Source of the DNA: Haematobia irritans
Taxonomy: Eukaryota > Arthropoda > Insecta > Diptera > Muscidae
Direction: 5' to 3'
Length of the DNA: 64,000 bases
NCBI RefSeq assembly: GCF_050003625.1
Contig: NC_134399.1
Span: forward strand, 35,852,671-35,916,670
Shown in pieces: positions 46,850 through 58,400 of the stretch. The position numbers and the translations under genes were made by a program. Numbering within the stretch: position 1 is the first letter of the stretch; every line of letters starts with the position of its first letter. The notes beneath the pieces were generated by a model, which saw nothing but the letters and a program-made list of their open reading frames with translations, searched no databases and was not told the DNA's origin.

Positions 46850-47770
46850 CAAAATTGTTTTTTATAGAAAAAATTTGTCAAAATCTTTTTTCTATAAAAA
46901 GTTTTGTCAAAATTTTATTTCTATAACAAATTTTGTCAAAATTTTATTTCTATAAAAAATTTATTCAAAATTTTATTACTATAGAAATATTTTTTTCTAT
47001 AGAAAAGTTAGTCAAAATTTTATTTGTGTAAAAATTTAAGTCAAAATTTTATTTCTATAGAAATTTTTGCCAAAATTTTATAGTAATAGATTTTTTTATT
47101 AGAAAATTTGGTCAAAATTTTATTTCTATAGAAAATTTTGTCAAAATTTTATTTCTATAGAAAATTTAGTCAAAATTTTGTTTCTGTAGAATATTTTGCA
47201 GAATTTTATTTACTACCCAAAAATTTTTCTAAAATTGTATTTTTATTGATAATTTTTTCAAAATTTTATGTCCATAAGAAAAAATTGTCAAATTTTAATT
47301 CTATAGCAAATTTTCTCAATTTTTTTTTCTTACTGATGCTCACTGATACTCACTGCTATAAAACATGTATTCAAAATTGTATTACTATAGAAATATTTTT
47401 TGCTATATAAAATTTAGTCAAAATTTTATTTCTATAGAAAATTTAGTCAAAAGTTTGTTTCTATGGAATATTTTGCAAAAGTTTATTTCTATAGAAAATT
47501 TTGTTTGCAACACATTTTTTTAATTGTATTTCTATTGATAATTTTTTCAAACTTTTTTTTTCTATAAAAAATTTTGCCAAATTTTATTTCTATAAAAAAT
47601 TTATTCAAAATTTTATCTATATATTTGCTAAAAATTTGATTTCTATAGAAAATTTTGGCAAAATTTTATTTCAACAGAAAATTTAGTCATATAAAATTTT
47701 GCAATATTCTATATAAAATTTTGCAATATTTTATTTACTAGACAAAATTTTTTCCAAAATTTTATGCTCA
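46850..47770. repeat. TTTTATTTCTATAGAAAATT-type tandem array
   Basis: About 30-bp units made of TTTATTTCTATAGAAAATTT followed by TGTCAAAA or AGTCAAAA are repeated more than twenty times with many mutations. TTTCTATAGAAA is itself palindromic. It lies inside the hAT element. Confidence 0.85.
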
Positions 47771-48234
47771 CTGATACTCACTGCTAAGTCGAAAACTTGT
47801 AGAAATGACTCAAATTTTTAAATTTTTCAATGTATGAATCATAAATGAATTTTTGCGAAATTGCCTAAACAATTATAAATATTTCCCAAATATTGCCCGA
47901 GATTTTGTAAAAGTCTGATTTGAGATTTTATCAAAATGTAGAGCTAAATACAAAGATGTGCAGAGTGAATTATAATCGGCCCGCCCGACTTTAGACTTTC
48001 CTTGCATTTTTATTTTTTGTTAAAATTGTGTTACGTCCCATAACGTTAGATTTAAATTTTAAGTACATAGATTTTGTAGAAGTATATATAATTTTGTCTA
48101 AATCGATTCAGATTCAAATCCATGCATATGGGAATATAAACCTTTATATAGCTCGCAACAAATTTAAAGGATTTGAGATAGTATCAATAATTTTGGTCCA
48201 CAAATACATATACTGTTTGTATCTTCTCATATTA

Positions 48235-48662
48235 TCTGCTAAAAAAGGGACAGCAGTCACTGTTTGCTGAAATAGCAAACATTTCCTGCTATTTTTTAAG
48301 CTCGTCTACACTAAATCATGTTTTATTTTGGCTGAAACAAATAAAAATATCAACTTAGGAGCTATCCTAACATAATTAAAACAATATTTTATGAAAATCT
48401 ATAGTAATTGATTAAAAATCTGAATATTTATCGAATTGATGCATAATAGCAAACAAAATGTTTGCTGATCGTAGTTATGAGCTTGTAAATATATTACAGT
48501 GCAAAAATATACCAAAAATTACTTTTGGTTCTTAAATACGCTTTGGGGAAAAATTTATAACCTAAAAATTTTGTAATTTGTTGTTCATTAGGCTCTGAAG
48601 TACAAAAAATATAACAGCAGACATCGACTGCTGTTATTTGCAGATTTTTTTCTATGAGTGTA
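48235..48662. mobile_element. MITE, TACACCCAAAGAAA family, copy 3 (left end missing)
   Basis: It begins in mid-family at CTGCTAAAAAAGGGACAGCA and ends TTTTTTTCTATGAGTGTA. It is nested in the hAT element at 46493-48907. Confidence 0.75.
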
Positions 48663-49074
48663 TTTATATCATTATTTTATTTATTAAACATTGCCCGAAA
48701 TTTGAAATATAGAGTTCAATTGGCATCTAATGTGAAATTAAGACCTTTTTGCACACATAAATAAATACGATACTTTATATCGATCCACTTACGGCACCCC
48801 CACAATAGAACTACAAATTAGTGGTATTAAAATGAGATTTAGTTATATTACCCGGAGTCGACTCCGGAGTCGGAGTCGAGCAAAATTGGCTCGACTCCAC
48901 AGCCCTGGTTACAACTATGAGAGGGTGGCTTCGCACAATGAAAAAAATATTGACCTAATATGAATGAAACCTTAATTTTAGGACACGCAATTTACACATT
49001 TCTTTAAATTAATGAAATTTTAATTAAAAGAAAGTTTATTATTTTTGGTTCAAAATTGTTTTTCATTAAATTTA

Positions 49075-49187
49075 GGACACGCATCTTGGAAATTGACGTG
49101 CATGAGCGTGAGTCCTACCAAACAATATCGTGCGTGAGTGTGCGTGAGTAAGATATTACTCAAGTGCACACCTCTAATTTGTATCCC
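49075..49187. repeat. GTGCGTGA-rich fragment with a hAT-like right end
   Basis: GTGCATGAGCGTGAGT and CGTGCGTGAGTGTGCGTGAG lead to the end GTGCACACCTCTAA, the inverted counterpart of the start at 36514. The stretch 49188-49930 shows no gene and is upstream of the SVWC gene. Confidence 0.55.
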
Positions 49188-49940
49188 AATTTTTATTTTA
49201 TTGATCCCAGATTTAAAGCTACATATATACGCCCTGAAAATGTCTTTATTTTAAAGGAAAGTCAAAATCTTTGGCTCCAAGTTAAATTTTTATTGAGTGC
49301 AATACTGTGCAAACATAACAGACAATAGAGAAGAAACAATGGGAAATCAATACCGCGCTCTATTTATTGTCTTTGTAGAACACACAGTTACAACAACGAT
49401 TTCTAAAATTACTAAATAACCATTCACTTTTTCAAAATTATTATCCCTTTCGTATTTAAATCTTACATCATAAGACTTGTAAAATTTAATGCATTATTTT
49501 TGTATCAATATGTCTATTAATACTGATTTCAATCATTTCACAGCAAATTACAAATTAGGGCAAATGATCTAACATAAATTCCACTGCTCTCATTTACAGC
49601 GAAAGGAAATTGAACCTCAAAATAATATACATCCGAAATTTCTTATCACCATGTAGGCCTTTTCCAATTTTGATTTCGAAAGAAAAATTATATTTTAAAG
49701 GCAAAATATAATCGTACTTATGGTAAACCCATCAGTATTTATTTTTGTTTTGTGGCTTTTTATTATTCCCTGAACTTGAACTTGTATGACGATGAAGTAG
49801 CTGCGACAAAAAAAAAGACGATCAGCATCCCAAAAAACACAACAAAAGATATGTAAGTAAAAAAACGATGAAAAGAAGCAAAAATGTTGATTCAAAGTAT
49901 TCTTAACACTAATGAAGATTTTGCTTCCGATTACGATTCA

Positions 49941-49980
49941 TATATAAAACATTAAATTTTTCGTATTCCAATTAACAGTT
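49941..49980 (+). promoter_or_regulatory. Core promoter of the SVWC gene (TATA and initiator-like)
   Basis: TATATAAAAC at 49941-49950 is followed about 35 bases on by an initiator-like ACAGTT (A at about 49977). That gives a 5' leader of about 62 nt before the ATG at 50039. The spacing is slightly long, so the exact start is inference. Confidence 0.5.
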
Positions 49981-50038
49981 GCTTCAACAGCATCACAGTG
50001 TTCACAACAGAAAGAAAGTAAAAGTTTACACAAAAAAA

Positions 50039-51061
50039 ATGAAATTCGCCGTGTTTGTTTGTGTTTTGTGCTCCTTGCTGGTTCTAAACGAAGCTGCTAT
50101 TGCTAAGGCGCGTTTTCATAATCCAAGTGAGTTTGTGATTAAAATATAAATTCTAAATACAAATCAAAAGGATGATTTTTTTATATTGAACTGTTTTAAT
50201 AAAGTAACCTCGAAATTTAAATCAAATTGAGCGAAACCCACCAAAAATACATTATTGGCTGCGAAGGGGTATCTAAAAGTTTCTGGCTACACCCAAAGAA
50301 TTTTGTTAGTAGACCAAGCTTAAAATTCTGCAAGGCCTGCAATAAAAGTTTGCTGAAACAGCAAACATTGTCTGCAATTTTTTTAAACTCGATTTTTGTT
50401 TGAATCGAAAAATATATTCAAGGGGGTATCGTAACACAATAACAACAATATATTACGTACTCCCTCAAAAATCTGAATATTTCTCAAATTAAGGCACAAC
50501 AGATCGCATTTAGCAACTTTGAAGGATATTATAGTGGAGGAATATACAAAAATATTTTTTTGTTTTTAAATATGCTTCAATTACGCTGATTTCAAAACCT
50601 AAAGAACAAAAATATAATAGCAGACTCTGATTTTCGATTTAGCGAACTTTTTTCTATGAGTGTAGTTTATATAATTTTTGTTCGCCTTTTTTAAGTTTCA
50701 TTTTTTTTTTAATAATCAATTAATTTGTAAATTGTTAAATACTTCATCCCTTTTTCAGCTAACCCCGGAAAATGCACCATAACTACAGATCTTGTTTTGT
50801 CTCCCGGTCAAAAGGCTAAAGCTCACAATAATCCCTGTGCTGGAGTGACATGTTTGGACAATGGATATGCAGAATTCAAAACGTAAATTATAGTGGCCTT
50901 AATAACCTATAAAATTTTTTATTAATTTATTATTTTTTATTCTTCATAGATGTGACCCTGTTCCCCCACCTAAAGGATGCAAATTGAGGGATTTCGTCAA
51001 TATCGATCGCAGTTTCCCAGAATGCTGTGAACGTACATATGATTGCAGCAAACAAATTTAA
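50039..51061 (+). CDS. Secreted single VWC-domain (SVWC, Vago-like) protein
   Basis: Three exons, 50039-50126, 50759-50882 and 50950-51061, join to 107 codons plus TAA with consistent phases (donors GTGAGT and GTAAAT, acceptors TTTTTCAG and TTCATAG). Residues 1-22 form a signal peptide, with likely cleavage after AIA. The mature part has eight cysteines at about 35, 56, 61, 72, 81, 96, 97 and 103, ending in the ECCERTYDC pattern typical of arthropod SVWC proteins. Relatives in flies are secreted, often induced by infection, nutrition or stress; Vago is a virus-induced signal. Which member this is cannot be told, so no symbol is given. Intron 1 is enlarged by a MITE (50288-50664). The gene is convergent with PIG-K, whose stop lies about 680 bp away. 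Confidence 0.9.
50288..50664. mobile_element. MITE, TACACCCAAAGAAA family, copy 4 (in SVWC intron 1)
   Basis: The ends TACACCCAAAGAATTTTGTT and TTTTTTCTATGAGTGTA are intact, but the body is shortened and more diverged than in copies 1 and 2. It makes up more than half of the 632-bp intron. Confidence 0.8.
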
Positions 51062-51739
51062 GTCTATAAGAAACTATTGGGCATTTGGGAGAAAAAAAGA
51101 ATAACAAATTGAATAACAAATTATTGAACGAAGTACATCATATTTAACTAGAAGACCAGAATTTTTGACATAAAAACGGATCTTCATCAACAAAGCCCCC
51201 TCGCAATGATTATGAATGAAGATAAATATCGCCATACAAAAAATAGGTACAATGATTTTGCAAAATAAGGAACTACAACAAATATTAAAAAAAAACTAAA
51301 TTAACATAAACTAAAATCGTAAACAAAGAAAGGGGTGTGTCGCTCTTGTCTTATTGTCTCCAACAACAACAAAAAGTAGCACTAACCATTATTATCTTCA
51401 TCGTTGTCATCGTGTTAAGCAAAAGTAGATTGAATTGTGATACACACCCGCACTTTGCAGTTTTTGCGAATGTAGGAAGCTGTTAATTTTAATTATTTAT
51501 TTATATTATTGTACTTTTGTTATTAAAAAAATCGTAATTTATTTCTTATTAAAAAACAAAAATCACAAGAACTACATATGTTTACAAAAAACTTGTTCTC
51601 TCTTTGTTGCATTTCATCCAAACAAATTAATTATTTTGGATGGTACACAGTCCATTCACCTCCACGTAGTTGTTGTTAACAGATGCTGTGTTTAAATGCT
51701 AATACAAGTGGTATGTGTTTGGTGGTATCTTAAAGGTTG

Positions 51740-54700
51740 TTACTTAAATAAATCTTTGGGAAATTGTGGCTCGAACTGTACGTTAAAGGTGGAATGTTGT
51801 GATTTAGCTTCTTCCTGTTGCTGGTAGGCTTCGATGAAGTCCCTGAAAAAAAAGAAACAAATATATATGAAAAATAAATTTAAAGAAATTTAAGACAAGT
51901 AAAACTTTAGTGAGTGTTAAAATGATTATATTGAGCAAGTAAGGCTAAAGTCATATTAGTTCGATGGCAAATAAGGCATCTGGGTTCTAGGATTCATAAA
52001 GCGTTGGGAGAAGGAGTTTTTTACGGTGCAGTGAGTGTTAAATGAGTGTTAGTGAGTGTTAAAATGATTATATTGAGCAAGTAAGGCTAAAGTCATATTA
52101 GTTCGATGGCAAATAAGGCATCTGGGTTCTATGATTCATAAAGCGTTGGGAGAAGGAGTTTTTTACGGTGCAGAAGCAATTCTTGTTGTTGGCTTTGAGG
52201 CATCTTCATTGGATTTTGTTCTTTCTCATTACACTTCTAGATTGAAGCTGATTCATTTATCCACTCTTAAGAGTCGACGGATGATATTGAGCTCTAAGAA
52301 GATTGTTGAGATTCCATACTCAGAATTTATATCTACGATTAGGATAAATATCCCTTTCAGGCTTTGTATGAATTATCACTTCCATTTCCTTGATTTTCAA
52401 TGTTCGAATTATGCATCAGTAGAGCCTATCTTAATATAATCTATCATCTAATTGACTTAAGGATTAATGTGAGAAAGTCCGGAGTTGTAGCATATTTGGA
52501 CAACAAACACATTTTTTGTTGGTTATACTAGTATTTATTTAGACCTATACACAATTTTTTTTTTTGTGGATTCAATCACGAAATTAATTCATCCAAATAA
52601 TTTTTAATTGAAATGTATTCAATCAGAGAAATGATAGTACAATCACCGAAGTCAATTAAAAAATTAATTGATCCAATTAAAAAATAAATTGATACTATAA
52701 ATTTTTGGGATTGATTTTTGTTTTAATTAAAACATTAGTTGAAGCAATTAAATTTGTAATTGAATATTTTTGAAAATTTTAATTGGAAATATTATGTTGA
52801 CATTTTTTCTGTGTATAATATGTCCGGCTCTGTAGCTGGTCTGGTCCTCAGGGTCGGAAGAAGCGGGAAAGTGGGCGTTGGGACCGTCCGACAATTGTAG
52901 TCTTTGGCCTCGAGCGAAATATATGGGAGCTATATTTACATCTGAGTCGATGTCAATCAAATTTAGCATGCTTAACGATACTATTAGTTATACTACTTGT
53001 GCGAAATGTAAAGCAAATCAATATGAAATTCTGACCACGGTCAAAAGATATATTTGGAAGCTATATCTTCACTTACAAATTCACCCATATATGACTACTA
53101 TAACGAAATCTGAACCGATTTCTTCCACAGAGTGTTCCATGGTATAAAAATCAATATTAAATACTGCACCCAAAGAAATTTTTTAGTACACAGAGCAGAA
53201 AAAATATCTGCTAAAAACAGGGGAAAATTATAAAAATTTTTTTCTAAGAGTGTGTTGTGAAATAAATGCCACCAGCCATTTCGATTTTGACCCTTTTTTC
53301 GTTTATGTTCTTTTCGATTTTGTTTGCAATTAAGCTGTACAATCGATGCATTTCCCATATGCAAATTTTAAAAATATTATCACCCTTTTTCTGGAAACAT
53401 ATTGTATACGTTCGACTCCTATTCGATAGGAAAATATGAAGTAATTTGCTTGCATTTCCTATACTATTAGTAATATAAATTTCACATTGCTCTTAACTTA
53501 CTCTTCTTCAGCTAGTGTTATATTGACTCGCCCTGTAGTTATCTCTGTAGGCCGTATGGAACCAAAGAAATCGGTTATAGGAACTTTATGAGGATCTCGT
53601 TTATATAAATCCTTGCGTACACCCACTGTTGATATGCATAAACGCTTGGGGCATACTTTTAACTGAAACATAAAAACGAGCATTTAATATTTCATATTTC
53701 AATGACAATTGACTATTTCACTTACAAATTCACCCATTGTTTTGTCAGTATTGGGTTGGACTTTTTCCAAAAACTCCAAAGCATAATAAGTATAGCGATC
53801 GATCATGTAAACACCAATGGACGAATCAACATGATGCTAAAGAAACAAAATGAAAATGTAAATGGATGGTAATGTTTATTATTAGAAACTTCCTTACCGA
53901 TAATGAATCCTCTCCTACTAAACTGCTGGCTACTGCTAAAATATTTGGTGAGGTAAACTTTTCATATAGAGATGCAGCTTGACAAGTATCCACCATCAAG
54001 AATAGTTCATTGTATCTAGAAAAAGTAACAAATAAAATGGTATATATGAACCTATGTAAAGAAATCAGAGCATTTAAGTCTTTCAAGTTTCTCTATACGT
54101 TTGCTATTTTAGACGATTTTTGTTAATTTCACAATTTTTGTATTGTCCAATTTCGTTGTGAATTTTGATTTTATTTGGACCCTCATTTTATATCTCCCAT
54201 TTTTTTCAACATTCATCCAAACTCACCTTTTCTTCTCCCACATTTGCTCGACAGCATCGGCCAATTCTTGACTAGTAATTTCTTCTGAGTCTTGGAATTT
54301 TAAGAAGCCATCGCCACCATGGCCAGTCAAATAAATCAAAACATTACTGCCAGCATCCGTAAGCAGTTTCTTCGATCGGGCAGTTCCATTTTGGGTACGT
54401 CCCGTTAAAAGACGTACAAAATTTTCCACAGTGACCTCATAACCCCTATAATCTACTTCAACATCATCACCATATACATTAATATGTTGATTGGCATTAT
54501 TATAGACTTGACCAGGACGTGGATTGCGTGGATTACAAGCCATATCGTCAGCAATCATAAGTATAATCTGGGAGTCGGGGATACCCAAACGTTTTACCGA
54601 TCTATATATAGACAGGACATTGGCGACATGACGATAATTAAACCAAAAACGTGATGCATCTACCAAAACTGCCCAATTATTGGTATGAGTTGACTTTTGG

Positions 54701-54996
54701 ACGGCTTCCGCATATTGGTTAAGTTGATTTGTGGCCTAGAAAATAAACGATGATTGTAAATAATGTTAATTACAGCTAAATAATTTATTGATACCGGGCC
54801 GAAATATTTGAAAGTAATGTATGTTATGAAGTGGGACATCATTCCACCTAATCATGCAAGGGCCAATTAAACCTTGTCCATTTTCAAATAATTCGGCGAG
54901 GGACCACTTGAGCTGAGTTTAATATCATACATGTTGACTGGAAGTTAAACAAGCGCACAATGACAAAAATATTGAAAATTTGAACCAATCTCCCAT
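51740..54996 (-). CDS. PIG-K: GPI-anchor transamidase catalytic subunit PIG-K/GPI8
   Basis: Six minus-strand exons, 54996-54931, 54735-54227, 54015-53898, 53836-53726, 53662-53502 and 51842-51740, join without a phase error to 355 aa. All introns are GT-AG. Residues 1-20 or so are a signal peptide ([16 protein letters not shown]). The C13 cysteine-protease fold follows, with [20 protein letters not shown], the catalytic His in [10 protein letters not shown] and the catalytic Cys in [11 protein letters not shown]. The conserved C-terminal part includes CPKRLCIST and [14 protein letters not shown]. The enzyme acts in the ER lumen, cutting the C-terminal signal of proproteins and attaching the GPI anchor with its partner subunits. 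No hydrophobic C-terminal membrane segment is visible, unlike the human protein. The last intron (1.66 kb) is full of repeats. A LINE sits 25 bp upstream of the ATG. Confidence 0.95.
51911..52172. repeat. Near-identical 120-bp duplication in PIG-K intron 5
   Basis: The block from TGAGTGTTAAAATGATTATA to TTTTTTACGGTGCA is present at 51911-52030 and 52053-52172 (period 142) with one visible difference. The 102-codon plus frame from 52131 starts in the second copy; it shows no recognisable domain. Confidence 0.85.
52545..52818. repeat. TTCAATCAC...AATTGA repeat, copy 3 (PIG-K intron 5)
   Basis: The left ATACACAATTTTTTTTT and the right TTTTTTCTGTGTATAA are inverted ends. The interior has TTAATTGATCCAATTAA palindromes like 46239-46480, so this may be a MITE. 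Confidence 0.65.
52918..53130. repeat. GGGAGCTATAT...CTGAACCGATTT repeat fragment
   Basis: Contains ATATGGGAGCTATATTTACA and TGGAAGCTATATCTTCACTT modules and ends at ATCTGAACCGATTTC, the same type as 40140-40692. Confidence 0.55.
53164..53254. mobile_element. MITE, TACACCCAAAGAAA family, 90-bp deletion derivative
   Basis: Only the two ends remain: TGCACCCAAAGAAATTTTTT on the left and TTTTTTCTAAGAGTGTG on the right, joined through a short middle with GCAGAAAAAATATCTGCT. It lies in PIG-K intron 5. Confidence 0.65.
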
Positions 54997-55451
54997 ATTA
55001 ATTCTATATTTCGTCCAATCGTTTTTTTTTTTTTTTTTTTTTGGGTTTTGATTAATTAATGGCAATGTCTCTTCGACATTAAAAGGCCAGGTTATATACA
55101 CCGATCGATGTAGACCCAAACTACACCGGAAATAAACAAATGAACACTTTCGTTGAGCCAAAAAAGCCCCGATTAGAAGCTATCGAACCCGATATGAGTA
55201 GACTCTAATTATCAGGTGTGAGTGGTATAAATAGTGCATATGTTTCGCCATGACAAAAGTTTAGGATCAGTTATTCAAAATATAAATGATAGTCAATTAG
55301 TCAATTATTATTGTAAATGTGACGACGGCATAAATGTATCAGGCTTATAAATATCACAGGTTAGGTTTGTTGTTAGTTTAAATCGATTAGGCGTAAGCCA
55401 TAAAATATCACAGATGAATTCCATATCAGTCTTGTTGATTCAATCAAGTAA

Positions 55452-58400
55452 TTAAATTGAAACGTTAGTTTCAATAATAAAATTAACGAGAGATTTATAT
55501 AAATCTATGTCCTTTGTAGCCAGGATGTCATAAACATCAGTAAAACGATTAGTTAAATTGTATTTCAGTCTTAGAGCATCGAATTTTGTACAATCAAAAA
55601 TTGTATGATGTGTTGATTCCGCATCCAAACATTCGTTGCAGACATCTGAGCTGATAGCTCCAATTTTTAAAAGAAAAGGTTTGTCATACGTACGGGCTGT
55701 GTGCAATCGATTGATGATTTTGGTTTCTTGGGGGTTGAACATATACTTCGAAAACCACGGCTTTATTCTAACATCTTCAAATAATTTGCTGGCTTTGATG
55801 CTTTTGCAGAGAGAAATTTTCTTGAATTCTAAATTCCAATTATTCCATAGAGCTGTTCGGATTTTGTTTAGGCCTTCTTCAGGAGTGAGTTTAGGGTTAA
55901 GGGGTGCCCCACACTCTGCAGCAAGTTTGGCTGTTTCATCTGCTAACTCATTTATGTTCAGTCCTCTATGACCAGGAATCCAGACAATATGGCATTTATT
56001 GATGTTAGAATCTTGAAGTTTTTGATGAAATGTAGCGGCAATGTAGTTGTTGGTGTTTTCACTGGCAATAATCTTGCATGCAGCAAGGCTATCCGTGAAC
56101 AGTACACACTTGTCATCTTCATGTTCAATGGCAATCTCCAGAGCCTTGACTAATGCCCATAGTTCCCCAAAAGTGGATGAGGCAGCAAAACCAATTCTGA
56201 AAAGAAATCGTTGATTTGTGGATACATTGACAATACCACAGCCAATAGAGTTAGTAGAAACAGAAGCATCAGTAGCAAAAATAGTAAAATTAAAATTTTT
56301 ATAGCCATCAATTTCGCTGAGGTAGATGGACTTTAATATATCTATGGGATAGTTATTCTTCCCATTAGGCAATAGGTTGAGTCTGACAGTAACTTTTCTA
56401 GATGTCAAGGAGTTAGAAATGTGCTCAATACTATCAAAAATTTGAGGAAATTCATAATATACGTAACTGTAGCTGGAGTTGACTTTTGGATTATCAGACA
56501 CTAGATCATACAGCACCTTATCTCTGGATTGCACCTTAATGAGTTCTTTCGCTGTCAGGTACACTGCTCTAAACTCTGGGGGGAGTTCATGAGCCAATGC
56601 ATAAACAATATGTGTGGGGGAAGATCTGGCAACACCTAGACTTCTCCTTAACATGTCAGTCTGTAATCTTTCCACTCTTTTATTAATACTCTTCGGGGCA
56701 TCTGCCGCTGTGGTTCTCACATATTCTATCTTTGATCTAACAATGCTTTTATACACATTCAACGCAACATTGGGATGCAAACCCCCTCGAATAGAAGTGA
56801 GGCACTTAAGCATGTTTACACGATTCTGCGTCTCCTTTGAAATAGAATCATAATGGTCCTTTATCGACAAGGAATTCGTGACAATTCTGCCTAGAAATCG
56901 CAGTTTTTTCGTCTGCTCAACTCTAGTACCATCGATAACCATATCAATATTTTTAAAACCATTTTTAGCAAAATACATTGTGTTCGATTTGGATGGATTA
57001 AAGGATAAATTAAGATTTCTACAGGTGTCCATGAATTCTCTTACCTTGTCAATAAGGTTCGATCTAGCCTCAGCAAAATCACGGTGATACGACATTATGA
57101 TGAAGTCATCTGCATATTGAAAAATAGTTGTATTGCCATCCTCAAGGGTATGAAGACTGGCAGTGTATAAGTTAAACAGCAGTGGCGACAGACAACTACC
57201 TTGTGGCAACCCATTGTACACAGACACCTCCGAATTACTCAACTTCAGTATTCTGTGAGAGAGAAAATTAATGATCCAGTTACAGTACGCAGTATCCAAA
57301 CCTGAAAGGATGAGTTTTCTCTGTAGCATATCAATCTTGACACAATTATAAGCATCACATATATCAAGAGACAGAATAACAACCTTGAAGTTGTTGGCCT
57401 TAAGCAAGGCAACTCTATGCAAGAGTTCATTAATACATGTACTTGTGGAAGAATTCTTTTTGTATGCAAATGATCTTCTGGGTATAATATCCACACTGTC
57501 AAAGTGTACTGAGATTCTTTCTTTCACCATTAAATTAATACATTTTAGAAACACCGATATCAATGATATTGGCCGAAAGTTTTTAGGGTCATTATGATTC
57601 TTTTTCGGTTTTGGTATAGGCACAATTTTTATAATTCTCCAATCATCTCGAATGGTGTTAGTCAAAAAAGCATTGTTCATAGCTGTTAACAAAGCGCGTT
57701 TGGAAATGCCCGAGAGAGATTTAATCATATTATACGTTATTCCATCATGTCCTCCAGCCGACTGAGACCTTTTTCCAGATAGACACAAAATAAACTCTTC
57801 AAAATCAAATGGTTCAATGAAGTGATTAACCAAAGGAAAATCAATAATCACATTCTCACCAGTAACTTGATTTTTAAGGTGCTCCAAGTATACAGCATTA
57901 TTTTCATCATTCCAAATAGATCTAGTAGGATTATTTCTTCCACGGATGTTATTAATAAACTTCCAGGCATTTTTAGTGTTGGGAGACTTGTTGATTTCAT
58001 CTAGTTTGGCAAGATAACACTTTTTCTTGGCCTCAGCCACCATATTCTTCCAGTGCTCAGTCGCTTTTCTAGCATCTTCAAGATTGTTATACGAGGGAAA
58101 AAGCCTGGCTTTCTTAGCAGCCGCCCACTGCCTGCGAAACCCAACCTTGAGTTCCTCACTCCACCAAAACTTTGGGCTACGTCCATCTGGAACAACATAT
58201 GAGGCATACTCAACTTCATCTTTCATAGACTTTTGTATACTATCCAAATCCGGCTCAAGCACCAACTTCGAAAGCGACATCAGAAGTTTATTTTTGGATA
58301 GAAATTTCATCTTTGATTTTTTCCTTGAATCTATGACAACCGTAATGGGAAAGTGTCTGCTGCCACCAAGATAACAGTCGCTCACAGTCCATGTTCCCTC

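Larger units (their letters stand above)
46493..48907. mobile_element. hAT-type non-autonomous element, 2415 bp, 8-bp TSD
   Basis: The ends are CAGGGCTATGGAGCCGGAGT and, reversed, CAGGGCTGTGGAGTCGAGCC, flanked by an exact 8-bp duplication GTTACAAC (46485-46492 and 48908-48915). Subterminal GGAGTCGGAGTC/GACTCCGACTCC repeats occur on both sides. The interior carries an AT-rich tandem array (about 46850-47770) and a nested MITE (48235-48662). No transposase frame remains, so it depends on another element. Confidence 0.92.

Noticed and set aside
46850..47770. A CRISPR-like array
   Set aside because: Units are contiguous, diverged and palindromic without unique spacers, in a eukaryotic hAT element.
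52131..52439. A 102-codon gene inside PIG-K intron 5
   Set aside because: It begins in a recently duplicated non-coding block and has no recognisable domain. It is less AT-rich than its surroundings, so a transcript check would be reasonable.
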